Assembly: GCF_016918015.1 (NCBI RefSeq)
Contig: NZ_JAERMK010000023.1
Location: 1-64,000 of the forward strand
Source of the DNA: Glycomyces sp. YM15
GTDB lineage: Bacteria > Actinomycetota > Actinomycetes > Mycobacteriales > Micromonosporaceae
Length of the DNA: 64,000 bases
Direction of reading: 5' to 3'
Under the pieces are notes generated by a model. It had not been told where the DNA came from. It saw nothing but the letters and a program-made list of their open reading frames with translations, and did no database searches. The first letter of the stretch is position 1; every line of letters begins with the position of its first letter. Shown in pieces: positions 51,947-61,598 of this stretch. The position numbers and the translations under genes were made by a program.

Positions 51947-53521
51947 CTAGAGCGGGATGTTGCCGTGCTTCTTGGCAGGCAGTTCGTCGCGCTTCGAGGC
52001 GTTCATGCGCAGGCCGCGCACGAGCATCGCGCGGGTCTCGCGCGGCTGGATGACCGCGTCGATGTAGCCGAGTTCGGCCGCGACGTACGGGTTGTTCAGC
52101 TTCTCCTCGTACTCGGCCATGAGTTCGGCGCGCTTGGCCTGCTCGTCGTCGGCCTTCGCGAGTTCGCGGCGGTAGAGGATGTTGACCGCGCCCTGCGAGC
52201 CCATGACCGCGATCTCCGCGGTCGGCCACGCCAGGTTGAGGTCGGCGCCGACGCCCTTGGAGCCCATGACGCAGTACGCGCCGCCGTAGTCCTTGCGGGT
52301 GACGACGGTGAGCTTGGGGACCGTCGCCTCGGCGTACGCGTAGATGAGCTTGGCGCCGCGGCGGATGATCCCGTCGTGCTCCTGCGAGGTGCCCGGGAGG
52401 AAGCCCGGGACGTCGACGAACGAGATGATCGCGATGTTGAAGGCGTCGCAGAAGCGGATGAACCGCGCGGCCTTCTCCGAGGCGTCGATGTCGAGGCAGC
52501 CCGCGAAGTGCATGGGCTGGTTGGCGACGACGCCGACGGGCCGACCGTCGAGTCGGCCGAAGCCGGTGATGATGTTCTTCGCGAACAGCGCCTGGGTCTC
52601 CAGGAACTCGCCGTCGTCGAGCACCGATTCGAGCACCTTGTGCATGTCGTACGGCTGGTTCGCCGAGTCGGGGATGACGGTGTCGAGTTCGAGGTCGGTG
52701 GCGGTGAGGTCGAGCTCGACGTCCTTGGACTCGTAGGCGGGCGGCTCGTCGAGGTTGTTCGACGGCAGGTACGACAGGAGGTGCTTGACGTACTCGAGCG
52801 CGTCGGTCTCGTCGGAGGCCAGGTAGTGGGCGTTGCCCGCGACCGCGTTGTGGGTGCGCGCGCCGCCGAGCTCCTCCATGCCGACGTCCTCGCCGGTCAC
52901 CGCGCGGACCACGTCCGGGCCGGTGATGAACATGTGGCTGGTCTGGTCGACCATCACCGTGAAGTCGGTGATCGCCGGGGAGTAGACCGCGCCGCCCGCG
53001 CAGGGGCCCATGATGAGCGAGATCTGCGGGATGACGCCGGAGGCGCGCACGTTGCGGAAGAAGATGTCGGAATAGCCGCCGAGGGAGGCCACGCCTTCCT
53101 GGATGCGGGCGCCGCCGGAGTCGGAGATGCCGATGATCGGGCGGCCGGTGCGCAGCGCCAGGTCCTGGATCTTGGTGATCTTCTCGCCCGAGACCTGCCC
53201 GAGCGAACCGCCGAGGACGGTGAAGTCCTGCGCGAACACGCAGACCTCCCGGCCCTCGATGGTGCCGTAGCCGGTGACGACGCCGTCGCCGTAGGGCCGG
53301 TTGGCCTCCATGCCGAAACTGGTCGAGTGGTGCTTGCGCAGGGAGTCCAGTTCGACGAACGACCCCTCGTCGAGCAGCTGCTCGAGGCGTTCGCGGGCGG
53401 TGCGCTTGCCCTTCTCGTGCTGCTTCTCGATCGCCCGGGGGTTCCCGGTGGCCGCTTCTGAAAGGCGCTCGGCCAGGTCGGTGAGCCGCCCGGCGGTCGT
53501 GTGGAAGTCGATGTCGGTCAC
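51947..53521 (-). CDS. accD: Acyl-CoA carboxylase carboxyltransferase (beta) subunit
   Basis: 524 residues from GTG 53521. [20 protein letters not shown] and FMRNVRASG-type region [19 protein letters not shown] are in the N-terminal half; [29 protein letters not shown] and [17 protein letters not shown] are in the C-terminal half. This is an AccD/PccB-type carboxyltransferase making malonyl- or methylmalonyl-CoA. It is divergent from birA, whose product biotinylates the partner subunit. TACGAT is seven bases before the GTG. Confidence 0.95.
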   Translation of the reverse strand: MTDIDFHTTAGRLTDLAERLSEAATGNPRAIEKQHEKGKRTARERLEQLLDEGSFVELDSLRKHHSTSFGMEANRPYGDGVVTGYGTIEGREVCVFAQDFTVLGGSLGQVSGEKITKIQDLALRTGRPIIGISDSGGARIQEGVASLGGYSDIFFRNVRASGVIPQISLIMGPCAGGAVYSPAITDFTVMVDQTSHMFITGPDVVRAVTGEDVGMEELGGARTHNAVAGNAHYLASDETDALEYVKHLLSYLPSNNLDEPPAYESKDVELDLTATDLELDTVIPDSANQPYDMHKVLESVLDDGEFLETQALFAKNIITGFGRLDGRPVGVVANQPMHFAGCLDIDASEKAARFIRFCDAFNIAIISFVDVPGFLPGTSQEHDGIIRRGAKLIYAYAEATVPKLTVVTRKDYGGAYCVMGSKGVGADLNLAWPTAEIAVMGSQGAVNILYRRELAKADDEQAKRAELMAEYEEKLNNPYVAAELGYIDAVIQPRETRAMLVRGLRMNASKRDELPAKKHGNIPL

Positions 53522-53563
53522 GACTCGGATCGTATCGGCCCTTCCTGTGGCTACGCTATGTGC

Positions 53564-54361
53564 GTGAGCACACCGACGAGAAAGCCACTGGACCGGCACG
53601 AGCTCTGGTCGTTGTTGTCGGAGAAGTCCGACTTCTGGACCGAACTCGATGTGGTGCAAGTCACCGGTTCGACGAACACGGATCTGGTGAACGCCGCCAA
53701 GCACGGCGCGCCCGAAGGCAAGGTCCTCATCGCCGAGGAGCAGGAGCACGGGCGCGGACGCCTCGACCGTCACTGGGTCAGCCCGGCCCGCGCCGGACTC
53801 ACCATGTCGTTCCTGCTGCGCCCCACCCTCCCTCGCGAGCAGTGGGGCACGCTCAGCCTCCTCACCGCGGTCGCCCTGGAGGAGGCGCTCAAGGGCGTGT
53901 GCGGCGTCAACGCGAAGCTCAAGTGGCCCAACGACGTGCTCATCGCCGACAAGAAGGTCTGCGGCGTCCTCGCCCAGGTCGAGGGCAATGCCGTCATCGT
54001 CGGCGTCGGGCTCAACGTCTCGCTCACCGAAGCGGAGCTCCCGATCCCCGAGGCCACCTCGCTGCAACTCGCCGGTGCCTCCACACTCGACCGCGTCGAG
54101 ATCGCCGCGGCCTTCCTCGCGCACGTCGCGGCCGTCTACCGGACCTGGAACGAACGCGGACCCGCCTCCGTGATCGAGCGCTGGCGCCGCAATTCGGCGA
54201 CCCTCGGACGGCATGTGGCGGTATCGTTCCCGGGCGGCCGCAACCTCACCGGACGCGCCGTCGGCATCGACGGCCACGGCTGCCTGCAGGTCGCCGCCGC
54301 CGACGGCACCGTGGAGACCGTCGCCGCCGGCGACATCGTCCACCTGCGGCCGCAGGACTGA
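53564..54361 (+). CDS. birA: Biotin-[acetyl-CoA-carboxylase] ligase
   Basis: 265 residues from GTG 53564 (TACGCT six bases upstream; ATG 53558 is the alternative). The ligase core is [37 protein letters not shown], with [18 protein letters not shown] for biotin binding and [14 protein letters not shown]. There is no N-terminal DNA-binding domain, so it is a class I ligase and not a repressor. It is 42 bases from the divergent accD start, and this pairing is widespread in actinobacteria. Confidence 0.95.
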   Translation: MSTPTRKPLDRHELWSLLSEKSDFWTELDVVQVTGSTNTDLVNAAKHGAPEGKVLIAEEQEHGRGRLDRHWVSPARAGLTMSFLLRPTLPREQWGTLSLLTAVALEEALKGVCGVNAKLKWPNDVLIADKKVCGVLAQVEGNAVIVGVGLNVSLTEAELPIPEATSLQLAGASTLDRVEIAAAFLAHVAAVYRTWNERGPASVIERWRRNSATLGRHVAVSFPGGRNLTGRAVGIDGHGCLQVAAADGTVETVAAGDIVHLRPQD

Positions 54362-54426
54362 ACCGGGACCTGGGGGAACCGAGCGCCCGGAGCCCGGGCG
54401 GCGCAGAGCAACGAAGGAGGGGCGGA

Positions 54427-55422
54427 TTGGCCGACCAGGCGCGCAACGGCGACGATCCCGAGACCCGGTGGGCCCGGCAGCCTCCGGGGCCGACCGGACT
54501 CGACCCCGAGGCCGAAGCGCTCTACCGACTCCTGCTGTCCAAAACGGACGCCTCCGTGTCGCAGCTCGCGGCCGACGCCGGTCTCGGGACCGGCCGCGCC
54601 CGGGACGTCCTCATGCGGCTCGTCGACGACGGCTTCGCCACCATGGTCGCCGACACCCGCTTCCGCGCCGTCGGACCCGACACCGTCCTCGGCGGACGCA
54701 TCGCCTCCCAGCTCGGCGAGGTCCTCGACGAGTACGAGGCCCTGCGCGAACTCCTCGAGATCCACCGCGCCCGCCCCGGCTCCGGCGGCGAACGAGGCTG
54801 GGAGGTCGTCACCGGCCCCGTCGCCATCCGCTCCCGCCTGCGCCGGCTCAAGGCCGACGCCGAACGGAGCCTCCGCACGTTCGTGCGCCCGCCCATGGTC
54901 CTGCCCGTGCCCGAAGCCGCGCTCCACGAGGAGCTGCAGGCCCGCGGCGTCCGCCATCGCCTCCTCTTCGACCGCTCGGTGCTCGACATCGACCCGTACG
55001 CCGACTACCTCCGCCACGCCCTGGCCTCGGGCGACGAGGTGCGGTTCGCGAAGCGGCTGCCGCTGAAGCTCCTGGTCGTGGACGACAGGACGGCGCTCAT
55101 GGAAGAGGGCGGCGGACGGCCGAAGGCGATCGTCACCAGCAACAGGTCCATCGTGGAACTCGCGGGCACGCTGTTCGACCAGTTGTGGTCCAACGGCATT
55201 CCGGCGACCACGGCATCGAGCAGCGAGGTGCGCCTCGACGAGGACGACACGGTCCTGCTGGGGCTCCTGATCGCCGGGCTCACGGACCAGTCGATCGCCT
55301 CGAAGCTCGGGATCGGACTGCGCACCGTGCAGCGGCGGGTGCGGGAGCTGATGGATCTGGCCGACGTGGACACTCGGATCCAGCTGGGCTGGCACGCCGC
55401 GAAGAACGGCTGGGTCCCTTAG
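54427..55422 (+). CDS. Transcriptional regulator with TrmB-like and LuxR-type helix-turn-helix domains
   Basis: 331 residues from TTG 54427, preceded by AAGGAGGGG. An N-terminal winged helix at about 30-75 ([22 protein letters not shown]) is followed by a TrmB/PLD-like sensor region (about 80-250), and a C-terminal LuxR-type HTH ends the protein ([29 protein letters not shown]). Two DNA-binding modules in one protein are typical of actinobacterial 'TrmB-LuxR' regulators. Target and ligand are unknown. It starts 66 bases after birA. Confidence 0.82.
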   Translation: MADQARNGDDPETRWARQPPGPTGLDPEAEALYRLLLSKTDASVSQLAADAGLGTGRARDVLMRLVDDGFATMVADTRFRAVGPDTVLGGRIASQLGEVLDEYEALRELLEIHRARPGSGGERGWEVVTGPVAIRSRLRRLKADAERSLRTFVRPPMVLPVPEAALHEELQARGVRHRLLFDRSVLDIDPYADYLRHALASGDEVRFAKRLPLKLLVVDDRTALMEEGGGRPKAIVTSNRSIVELAGTLFDQLWSNGIPATTASSSEVRLDEDDTVLLGLLIAGLTDQSIASKLGIGLRTVQRRVRELMDLADVDTRIQLGWHAAKNGWVP

Positions 55423-55616
55423 CGAAAGCGATCCTTCCGCCGGCGCAGGGGCGTCGCTCGAATCGTGGGGCGAACCGCGATGCCAAGGTGTTGTACTGTG
55501 CTTTTGACATTGGTACCCACGGCGACACTCGCGAACCGCAGACCGGCAGCCTCGGCGCGCCCGTGAAACCGTGAACGTTTCCCGCCCCCGCCCGTTCTCA
55601 CTCCTGGAGGTCCGCA

Positions 55617-56141
55617 GTGGGATATCCCGACGATCAGCTCGCCCGCGGTGAAGTGGTCAAGCTGCACACCCGCCCGCACTGGAAGGAGGGTGTCGGCCCC
55701 GTCCTGTGGTTCGTGGTGTTCCTGGCGATCGGCGCCATCGCCATCACCTTCACCGCAAGGATCGAGGAGAGCTGGTCCCTGTGGCTGATCCTCGCTGAGG
55801 TCGTCATCTTCATCGCGCTGCTCATCTGGCTCTCGGTGCTGCCGTGGGTCAACTGGCGCTCGACCCACTACGTGATCACCGACCAGCGCATCATGTGGCG
55901 CGAGGGCCTCGTCACCCGCGAGAGCCGCCACATCCCGCTGGCGCGCGTGAACACCGTGTCGTACACCCAGAACGTGTGGGAGCGGATCTTCGGCTTCGGC
56001 GACATGAACATCGACTCCGCTTCGGACGACGGCGAGATCAACCTGATCGACGTCCCGAAGGTCGACAAGACGAAGGCGCTGCTCTACCAGCTCGCCGAGG
56101 ACGACCGCTCGCGCCGCTCGGGCGACGGCGACGGCACCTGA
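55617..56141 (+). CDS. PH-domain membrane protein (bPH2, YdbT-like)
   Basis: 174 residues from GTG 55617 with TGGAGGTCC upstream. Two helices (about 27-46 and 54-77) precede a bPH2 domain at 79-150: THYVITDQRIMWREGLVTRESRHIPLARVNTVSYTQNVWERIFGFGDMNIDSAS. These small proteins are thought to bind membrane or other proteins; function is unknown. A terminator follows at 56158. Confidence 0.9.
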   Translation: MGYPDDQLARGEVVKLHTRPHWKEGVGPVLWFVVFLAIGAIAITFTARIEESWSLWLILAEVVIFIALLIWLSVLPWVNWRSTHYVITDQRIMWREGLVTRESRHIPLARVNTVSYTQNVWERIFGFGDMNIDSASDDGEINLIDVPKVDKTKALLYQLAEDDRSRRSGDGDGT

Positions 56142-56157
56142 TCGACAGGCGTGAAGC

Positions 56158-56184
56158 AGGCCCGTGCCGACTCGGCGCGGGCCT
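56158..56184. terminator. Hairpin between PH-domain and gtrA-like genes
   Basis: AGGCCCG (56158-56164) pairs with CGGGCCT (56178-56184), with an inner GCCG/CGGC pair and a trailing TTTCG. Serves the convergent neighbours. Confidence 0.65.
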
Positions 56185-56193
56185 TTCGCGTTG

Positions 56194-56721
56194 TCAGTTC
56201 GCCGGTATCTCGGCGAGTTCGGGCCGGTGGCGGAAGACCCAGGTGCGGTAGGCGAAGAACCGGAACACCGAGGCGAGGCCGACGCCGAAGAAGTTGGCGG
56301 CGATGTTCACCGCGAGGTCGGTGTCGAAGTACTGCGGCCAGACCTGGGCGAGGCCGAAGTTGGCCCACAGGCAGGCGAGTGCGATGAGCAGGCCGATGCC
56401 GTTGAAGAAGAAGTAGAGGGCGTACTGGCGGTGGGCGGCGGCGCTGCCGCGGCGCTCGCGCCAGGTCCAGTGGCGGTTCCCGAAGAACGCCACCGTCATC
56501 GCGATGACCGCGGAGATGATCTTGGCGTACCAGTAGGACCAGTCGAGGCCGAGGAACATCAGGTTGAACAGCCCGACGTCGATCACGTAGGCGACGCCGC
56601 CGACGCCGGCGAAGCGGGTGAGCTCGGCGGCGTGGCGTTTCAGCAGGCCGATGGCGCGCGCGAACAGCCCTGCGAGGCCGCGAGGGGCTTCGGGCTGCGG
56701 CGTCTCGATAGAGGTCGACAT
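56194..56721 (-). CDS. GtrA-family membrane protein
   Basis: 175 residues from ATG 56721 (TAGGCT eight bases upstream). Four helices follow GtrA order: FAGVGGVAYVIDVGLFNLMF, AKIISAVIAMTVAFFGNRHWTW, YFFFNGIGLLIALACLWANFGL and NFFGVGLASVFRFFAYRTWVF. GtrA-like proteins help flip or modify lipid-linked sugars for wall or arabinogalactan synthesis. No glycosyltransferase is adjacent here. Confidence 0.9.
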   Translation of the reverse strand: MSTSIETPQPEAPRGLAGLFARAIGLLKRHAAELTRFAGVGGVAYVIDVGLFNLMFLGLDWSYWYAKIISAVIAMTVAFFGNRHWTWRERRGSAAAHRQYALYFFFNGIGLLIALACLWANFGLAQVWPQYFDTDLAVNIAANFFGVGLASVFRFFAYRTWVFRHRPELAEIPAN

Positions 56722-56973
56722 CAATCCACAGCCTACCCGGAGCGGCACGGGAGCGATACCGCCGAGACCCCACTCGCGCCGAGTGCCGGTATTGCGCCCG
56801 CGGGCTGCGGTCACGCCCGATTGTCGGATCCATGTGGGAGTGTGGTCTTTTTCGGTTGGTCGGAGGCGGATGCGGGTGGGAAGGGGCATGCCCTATATCG
56901 CCGGGCCGGGTCCGACCCGGGCCGACACGCCCGACCCCAGCGCACGTCGCCCAGCCCTCTCGAGCCGCCGGCG

Positions 56974-59580
56974 CTACTCCGCGCTCGCGTCGCCGATCGG
57001 CGAGGCCACCGCCACGACGCCCACGATGAACGCGTCGTCGCCGCGTTCGAAGCGGATCACCGCGTCCTCGCCCGTCGCCACCCGGTGCACGTTCACGTCG
57101 ACCCCGAACGAGTACCAGTCCGGGTTCTCCACGGCCCCCTGCGCGTGGCACGAGGCGGGCTCGCCGAGCCCCTGCCCGCCCGCGTTCAGGCTGTCGCCGC
57201 GCCGGTACCCCGATCCGCCCCACAGTGTGGCCGCGATCTGGACCTCGCCGCCGTCCTCGACCTCGATCTCGGTGTCGGCCGAGCGCGGGCCGTCGTAGAC
57301 CGCGACCTCCTTGGCCTCCGCACCGGGTTCGACGTACACCACGGTCAGCGACCAGCCCGCCCAGCGCCGCTCGACGCAGTCCGCGCCGAGGGCGACCGGC
57401 CAGTGCTCGCACTCGGAGGTCGACAGTTGGTGGTTGTCCGTCGCGACCCAGTACTCGCCGCCGCCCGACACGAGGTCCGTGACCTCGACGAACGCCTGTT
57501 GACCGGGTTCCATGTCGCGCACAACCGCAGCGCTGAGGTCGGTCCAGGATCCGCCGGGCCCCGCGAGGGCGACCTCCGCGGGCAGGTCGTCGTCGACACC
57601 GGCCCAGTACAGGCCCGCCCATCGGACCTCGGCGCCGCCGGGGACGTCGAGCACCGCCCCCGAGACGGCCTCGCCTTCGCGCCCGGCGGGCGCGGTCTCG
57701 GGCTTGTACGCCTTCATCGGCCAGTGGTCGCCGGCGCCGATGCGCACGGCCTCGCGGCAGGCCGGGACGGAGCAGGTCAGCCAGGTGTTCCCGGCGGCGG
57801 TGAGGCCCGTGGCGTCGACGCTCGCGAACCCGACCTTGCTTCCGGCGGGCGCGATCGGCACCTGCAGCGACGTGGTGCCGCTGACGCCCGGGCCCTGCAC
57901 GGCCATCTCGAACCTCTGGTAGCCGCTCACGTCTTCGCCGATCATGATGCGCACGTTGGCTTCGGCCGGGTCGGGCATCGCCGCGATCTCGCAGTGGACG
58001 ACCGCGCCGTCCTCGGCGCAGGTCCAGCCGGGGTCGGCGGTCCCGGAGGCGAGCGCGATGCCTTCGGGCATCGCGATGTCGAGCGTGACGCGCTCGGAGG
58101 CGGCCTGCCCCCGGCCGTACCGCTCGGCCGCGCTTTCGTAGACGTCCGCGCTTCGCTCGGCCGCGCCTTCGCTTCGCTCCACGGGGACCGCGTATCCGCC
58201 CCCGCGCCGGTGGGCGGATTCCTGGACCGGGTTCGCTGGTCCCCCAGTCGCATCGGTCGCGGCCCGCTCGGTCACCGGCGCGTAACCCGAGCCGCCGCCG
58301 TCCGGGGCTTCGAGGCGGATCGGGAGGATCGCCTCGCCGCCGGCGACCAGGCCGCTCGAACCGAGCCCGTGCTCGATCGCGTAGGCGGCGGGTGCGGCCA
58401 CGGGCGGTGCGGGTTCGTCGTCGGGTTCCGGTTCCGGGTCCGGGTCGTCAGGGTCCGGTTCGGGCTCGGGTTCCTGGTCGGGCGGCTGCGGCGGCCCGGG
58501 TTCGTCGGCGGGCTCCTCTGCCTGGTCGGCGGGCTGCTCCACCGCGGGGGCCGCCTCGGGCGGCGGGTGCTCCTCGTCGCCGGTGAGCGCGAAGACCGCG
58601 ACCGCGGCGGCCACCGCGGCGGCGGTGCCGGTGGCGACGGTGCCCTTGGCGCCGAGCTGCTGCACGATCCGCCGGATCCAGTTCCCGAACGCCCTGAACG
58701 GCGTGAAGAGGTACGCGAGCACCCCGCCGAACGCGATCCCCGCGGCCGAGGCCGCGCCCGCCGCGAGGTACGGCGAGGCCGCGCCGCCCAGGAAGATCAC
58801 GGCGATCACGCCGCGCAGGCCGGAGTTCAACTCGGTGAGCTCGGCGAACAGCAGGTTGCAGGTGACGCACGAGCCGAGGTGGTCGTCCACTTTCGACGCG
58901 TCGCGTTCGCCGAGTTTGCCGCGCACGCGCGCGCCGATCCGGTCCACCGTCCAGCGGCACTCCTCGCGCGGCGAGTCGGCCGCGTGCTCGCTCAGGTAGT
59001 TCTGCCGCAGCTTCTCGCGGGCGCGGTAGGCGAGCGCGGCGACCCCGTTCGGTGTCATGCCGAGCATGGTGGCGATCTTGGCCGGGGAGTCCTCCTCGAC
59101 CTCGGTGTGCCACAGCACCATCCGCCAGCGCTCGGGGAGCTTCCCGAAGGCGAGGGCGGCGTAGCGGCGCTCCTGGCCCTCGACGGCGGGGTCGACGTAG
59201 ATCTCGCCGGAGTCGTGCTCGGTGAGGTCGTCGGTGAACTCGACCTTCTTGTCGCGGCGCACCCGGTCGTAGAAGTTGTTGCGCAGCGTCTGGAGCATGT
59301 AGGGGCGGAACGCGAGATCGGGCCCGCCGCCTTCGCGGAGGATGTGGAGGAGTTTCGCGAACGCCTCGGAGACGAGGTCGTCGGCGCCGGCGGGGTCGCG
59401 GGAGAGGATGCGGGCGAGGCGGCGTGCGGAGTGCACGTGGCGTTCGTAGAGGACGGCGTATGCCGTGGTGTCGCCGCCGCGGGTGGCGGCGATGAGTTCG
59501 GGGTCGGAGCGGGTCTCGGGGCTGTCGCCGGGGTCCTGGTCGAGGTGGCGGGAATCGCCGGCGGGGACGGTCTCGGGCAT
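56974..59580 (-). CDS. Single-polypeptide ECF sigma factor with fused zinc-finger anti-sigma domain, TM helices and ectodomain
   Basis: 868 residues. Sigma region 2 covers about 27-110 (DPELIAATRGGDTTAYAVLYERH ... FRPYMLQTLRNNFYDRVRRDKK), and region 4 about 140-197 (LPERWRMVLWHTEVEEDSPAKIATMLGMTPNGVAALAYRAREKLRQ). Residues 205-250 resemble a zinc anti-sigma domain: Cys208 and H234-LGS-C238-VT-C241. Three hydrophobic segments follow (about 256-272, 274-294, 313-332), an odd number that puts the C-terminus outside. After a Pro/Glu/Asp linker (335-395), a 470-residue beta-rich ectodomain with several Cys ends the protein. Signal, release mechanism and regulon are unknown. Confidence 0.88.
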   Translation of the reverse strand: MPETVPAGDSRHLDQDPGDSPETRSDPELIAATRGGDTTAYAVLYERHVHSARRLARILSRDPAGADDLVSEAFAKLLHILREGGGPDLAFRPYMLQTLRNNFYDRVRRDKKVEFTDDLTEHDSGEIYVDPAVEGQERRYAALAFGKLPERWRMVLWHTEVEEDSPAKIATMLGMTPNGVAALAYRAREKLRQNYLSEHAADSPREECRWTVDRIGARVRGKLGERDASKVDDHLGSCVTCNLLFAELTELNSGLRGVIAVIFLGGAASPYLAAGAASAAGIAFGGVLAYLFTPFRAFGNWIRRIVQQLGAKGTVATGTAAAVAAAVAVFALTGDEEHPPPEAAPAVEQPADQAEEPADEPGPPQPPDQEPEPEPDPDDPDPEPEPDDEPAPPVAAPAAYAIEHGLGSSGLVAGGEAILPIRLEAPDGGGSGYAPVTERAATDATGGPANPVQESAHRRGGGYAVPVERSEGAAERSADVYESAAERYGRGQAASERVTLDIAMPEGIALASGTADPGWTCAEDGAVVHCEIAAMPDPAEANVRIMIGEDVSGYQRFEMAVQGPGVSGTTSLQVPIAPAGSKVGFASVDATGLTAAGNTWLTCSVPACREAVRIGAGDHWPMKAYKPETAPAGREGEAVSGAVLDVPGGAEVRWAGLYWAGVDDDLPAEVALAGPGGSWTDLSAAVVRDMEPGQQAFVEVTDLVSGGGEYWVATDNHQLSTSECEHWPVALGADCVERRWAGWSLTVVYVEPGAEAKEVAVYDGPRSADTEIEVEDGGEVQIAATLWGGSGYRRGDSLNAGGQGLGEPASCHAQGAVENPDWYSFGVDVNVHRVATGEDAVIRFERGDDAFIVGVVAVASPIGDASAE

Positions 59581-59957
59581 CGTTCGCCGGGGCTCCTTCC
59601 AGGTTGCGCCGAGCTCGTACGATCGAGGGGCTCGGGTGTTCGCTCGCGGGCGGGACGTCTCGGTCGCGTGGAGGAATACTCGTTGTCTCCCTAGACGAGC
59701 CTTCCTTGGCTTAACGATCGAGTACGTCTCAAGTTGCGCCCGTTCAGCCGTTCGGGCAAGCGCTCGGCGAACTGGACATTGCAGTGAGTTTAGGGCAAAA
59801 ACCCGTCATAACCATGAATTGTGATGTGATTGTGACCAGGCGTGATCGTATTGGGACTTCACGCCCTGGTTCCGGTCAACGGTCGGAAATACGTCAGGCC
59901 ATTGCGTACAGTTTGCTAACGCATTCCCGGCCGACATCGACGCAAGGGAGGTGAACG
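59581..59957. other. 377-base divergent promoter region
   Basis: No gene. It separates the divergent sigma-fusion gene and the SepX-like gene. From about 59790 to 59930 it is AT-rich (e.g. CATAACCATGAATTGTGATG). An ECF-like CAAC element may lie on the minus strand near 59735, but I cannot define a -10 partner with confidence. Confidence 0.45.
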
Positions 59958-60770
59958 ATGCCCGCATCGGTCCTACTGGCGCTCCTCGCCGCCACCGCCC
60001 TGCTGGCCCTCACCCCGGCACTGGTGCGCCGCTACGACCCCGACGAGCGCATGATCGCCGACCGGGCCTCCTCCGACGCGCGCGTCCTCGACCGCGAAGG
60101 CCACCGCCCCACCCGCCCCGCCTCCCACGACACCGCCGAGCTCGGCCTCGCCGACGAGCCCGGACCCGACCATTCGCTCGACGAACTCCTCGACGGCCAA
60201 GACCTTCCCGCGCAATCGAACTCACGCGGGTGGGAGCGGCGCGGCACGCGCCGCGGCGACTCGGTACGGTTGAAGACCGACGAGTCGTACACCGGCGAGG
60301 ACCCCGAGATGCACGAGCAGGCCAGGCTCCGGCAGTTGCGCGCCGAATGGTGGCGGCGGCGGCACCGCCGCATCCTCTACGTGCTCATCGCACTCACCGT
60401 GCTCGAACTCGCCGGGGTCGCCATCGCGGGACCCGGCTTCTGGATCGGCGCGGGCGTCTCCGCCCTCGCCCTCGGCGGCTACGTCTACTTCCTGCGCGAA
60501 CGCGCCAAGCGGCTGCGCCGCGCGGGCCGCAGGCCCAAGGCGATGATCGCCGCCGAGCCCGAGCACGACGAGGTCGGACCGCCCACCTACGTCCCCGAGC
60601 AGCCCGACGGCGATGACGACGAACCCGAGTCCCGCGAATCGTTCCTGTTCGAGAACGGCTCCCTCGGCGACGAGGCGTCGCCGCCGCCGCGTCCCGACCC
60701 GCGGCGCCCCGACGGCCCCGCCGGCGTGCGCGGCCGCTCCTACGAGGCACCGGCGAAGCTCGAACGCTAG
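59958..60770 (+). CDS. Three-helix membrane protein, SepX-like architecture
   Basis: 270 residues from ATG 59958 with GGGAGG upstream. One helix starts the protein (SVLLALLAATALLALTPALVRRYD), then about 100 polar residues, a basic patch and two close helices (about 136-155 and 157-175, ILYVLIALTVLELAGVAIAG and FWIGAGVSALALGGYVYFL), then a disordered acidic/Pro tail. This order (N-terminal helix, distant helix pair) recalls SepX, the actinobacterial divisome protein, but I cannot claim sequence homology. It is next to trmB. Confidence 0.65.
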   Translation: MPASVLLALLAATALLALTPALVRRYDPDERMIADRASSDARVLDREGHRPTRPASHDTAELGLADEPGPDHSLDELLDGQDLPAQSNSRGWERRGTRRGDSVRLKTDESYTGEDPEMHEQARLRQLRAEWWRRRHRRILYVLIALTVLELAGVAIAGPGFWIGAGVSALALGGYVYFLRERAKRLRRAGRRPKAMIAAEPEHDEVGPPTYVPEQPDGDDDEPESRESFLFENGSLGDEASPPPRPDPRRPDGPAGVRGRSYEAPAKLER

Positions 60771-60824
60771 TCGCGCCGTTCATGCTGCAGCGCACACTCG
60801 ACCTGCGGCTAAACTTGCCCGGTT

Positions 60825-61514
60825 ATGCCTGATGAGGAACCGCAGCACCGCCACATCCTGACGTTCAACTTCCGTCAAGGACGCAACAAGCCCCGCCACG
60901 ACGAGGCGTTCGCGCGCCTGTGGCCGCGCTACGGCCTGGACTGGGAGCCGGACGACGGCCGGATCGACTTCGCGAAGGTCTTCGGCCGCACCGCGCCCGT
61001 GATCCTCGAGATCGGCTCCGGCAACGGCGAGGCGGCCGCCGCGATGGCCGACGCCGACCGCGACCGCGACCTCCTCGCCGTCGAGGTCTACCCGCAGGGC
61101 ATCGCCGACCTCATGGACCGCGCCGAGGCCCGCGGGCTCACGAACCTGCGCATCTACCAGGGCGACGCGCTGCCGCTGCTGTGGAAGGGCATCGCACCGG
61201 CATCGCTCGACGAGATCCGCGTCTACTTCCCCGACCCGTGGCCGAAGAAGCGCCACCACAAGCGCCGGATCATCCAGGCCGAGCACGTGAAGACGATGGC
61301 CGGGCTCCTGCGCCCGGGCGGAGTCCTCCACTGCGCCACGGACATCGCGGACTACGCCGAGCAGATGCTGGAAGTCCTCACGGCGGACGAGGCGTTCGCG
61401 AACACCGCTGACGGATTCGCCCCGCGCCCCGGCCACCGCCCGGTCACCAAGTTCGAGCGCCGCGGTGTGAAGGCCGACCGCGAGATCTTCGACCTGCTCT
61501 TTCGCAAGCGCTAG
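60825..61514 (+). CDS. trmB: tRNA (guanine-N7-)-methyltransferase
   Basis: 229 residues. ILEIGSGNGEAAAAMA is SAM motif I, VEVYPQGIADLMDRAEARGLTNLRIYQGDA motif II-III, and VYFPDPWPKKRHHKRRIIQ the RNA-contact signature specific to TrmB. It methylates G46 of tRNA. TAAACT is nine bases before the ATG with no Shine-Dalgarno site, so the mRNA is probably leaderless. A long hairpin follows at 61534. Confidence 0.96.
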   Translation: MPDEEPQHRHILTFNFRQGRNKPRHDEAFARLWPRYGLDWEPDDGRIDFAKVFGRTAPVILEIGSGNGEAAAAMADADRDRDLLAVEVYPQGIADLMDRAEARGLTNLRIYQGDALPLLWKGIAPASLDEIRVYFPDPWPKKRHHKRRIIQAEHVKTMAGLLRPGGVLHCATDIADYAEQMLEVLTADEAFANTADGFAPRPGHRPVTKFERRGVKADREIFDLLFRKR

Positions 61515-61533
61515 GTTCGGAGAAAGACGGAAA

Positions 61534-61567
61534 CCGCGCAGCTCTCGATTGTCGAGACGCTGCGCGG
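61534..61567. terminator. Long hairpin between trmB and the PIN remnant
   Basis: CCGCGCAGC (61534-61542) pairs with GCTGCGCGG (61559-61567). Inside it, TCTCGA and TCGAGA continue the stem around a TTG loop with one bulged C. A 15-bp stem in all, between convergent genes. Confidence 0.85.
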
Positions 61568-61598
61568 CACGGTGCAGCAACCGGGAGCGGGTTCGGCG

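Noticed and set aside
49699-59711. Similar 20-base strings near 49699 and 59691 (CTAGACGAGC...CCTTGGC)
   Set aside because: Only two copies with several mismatches and no shared context; expected by chance at this window size.
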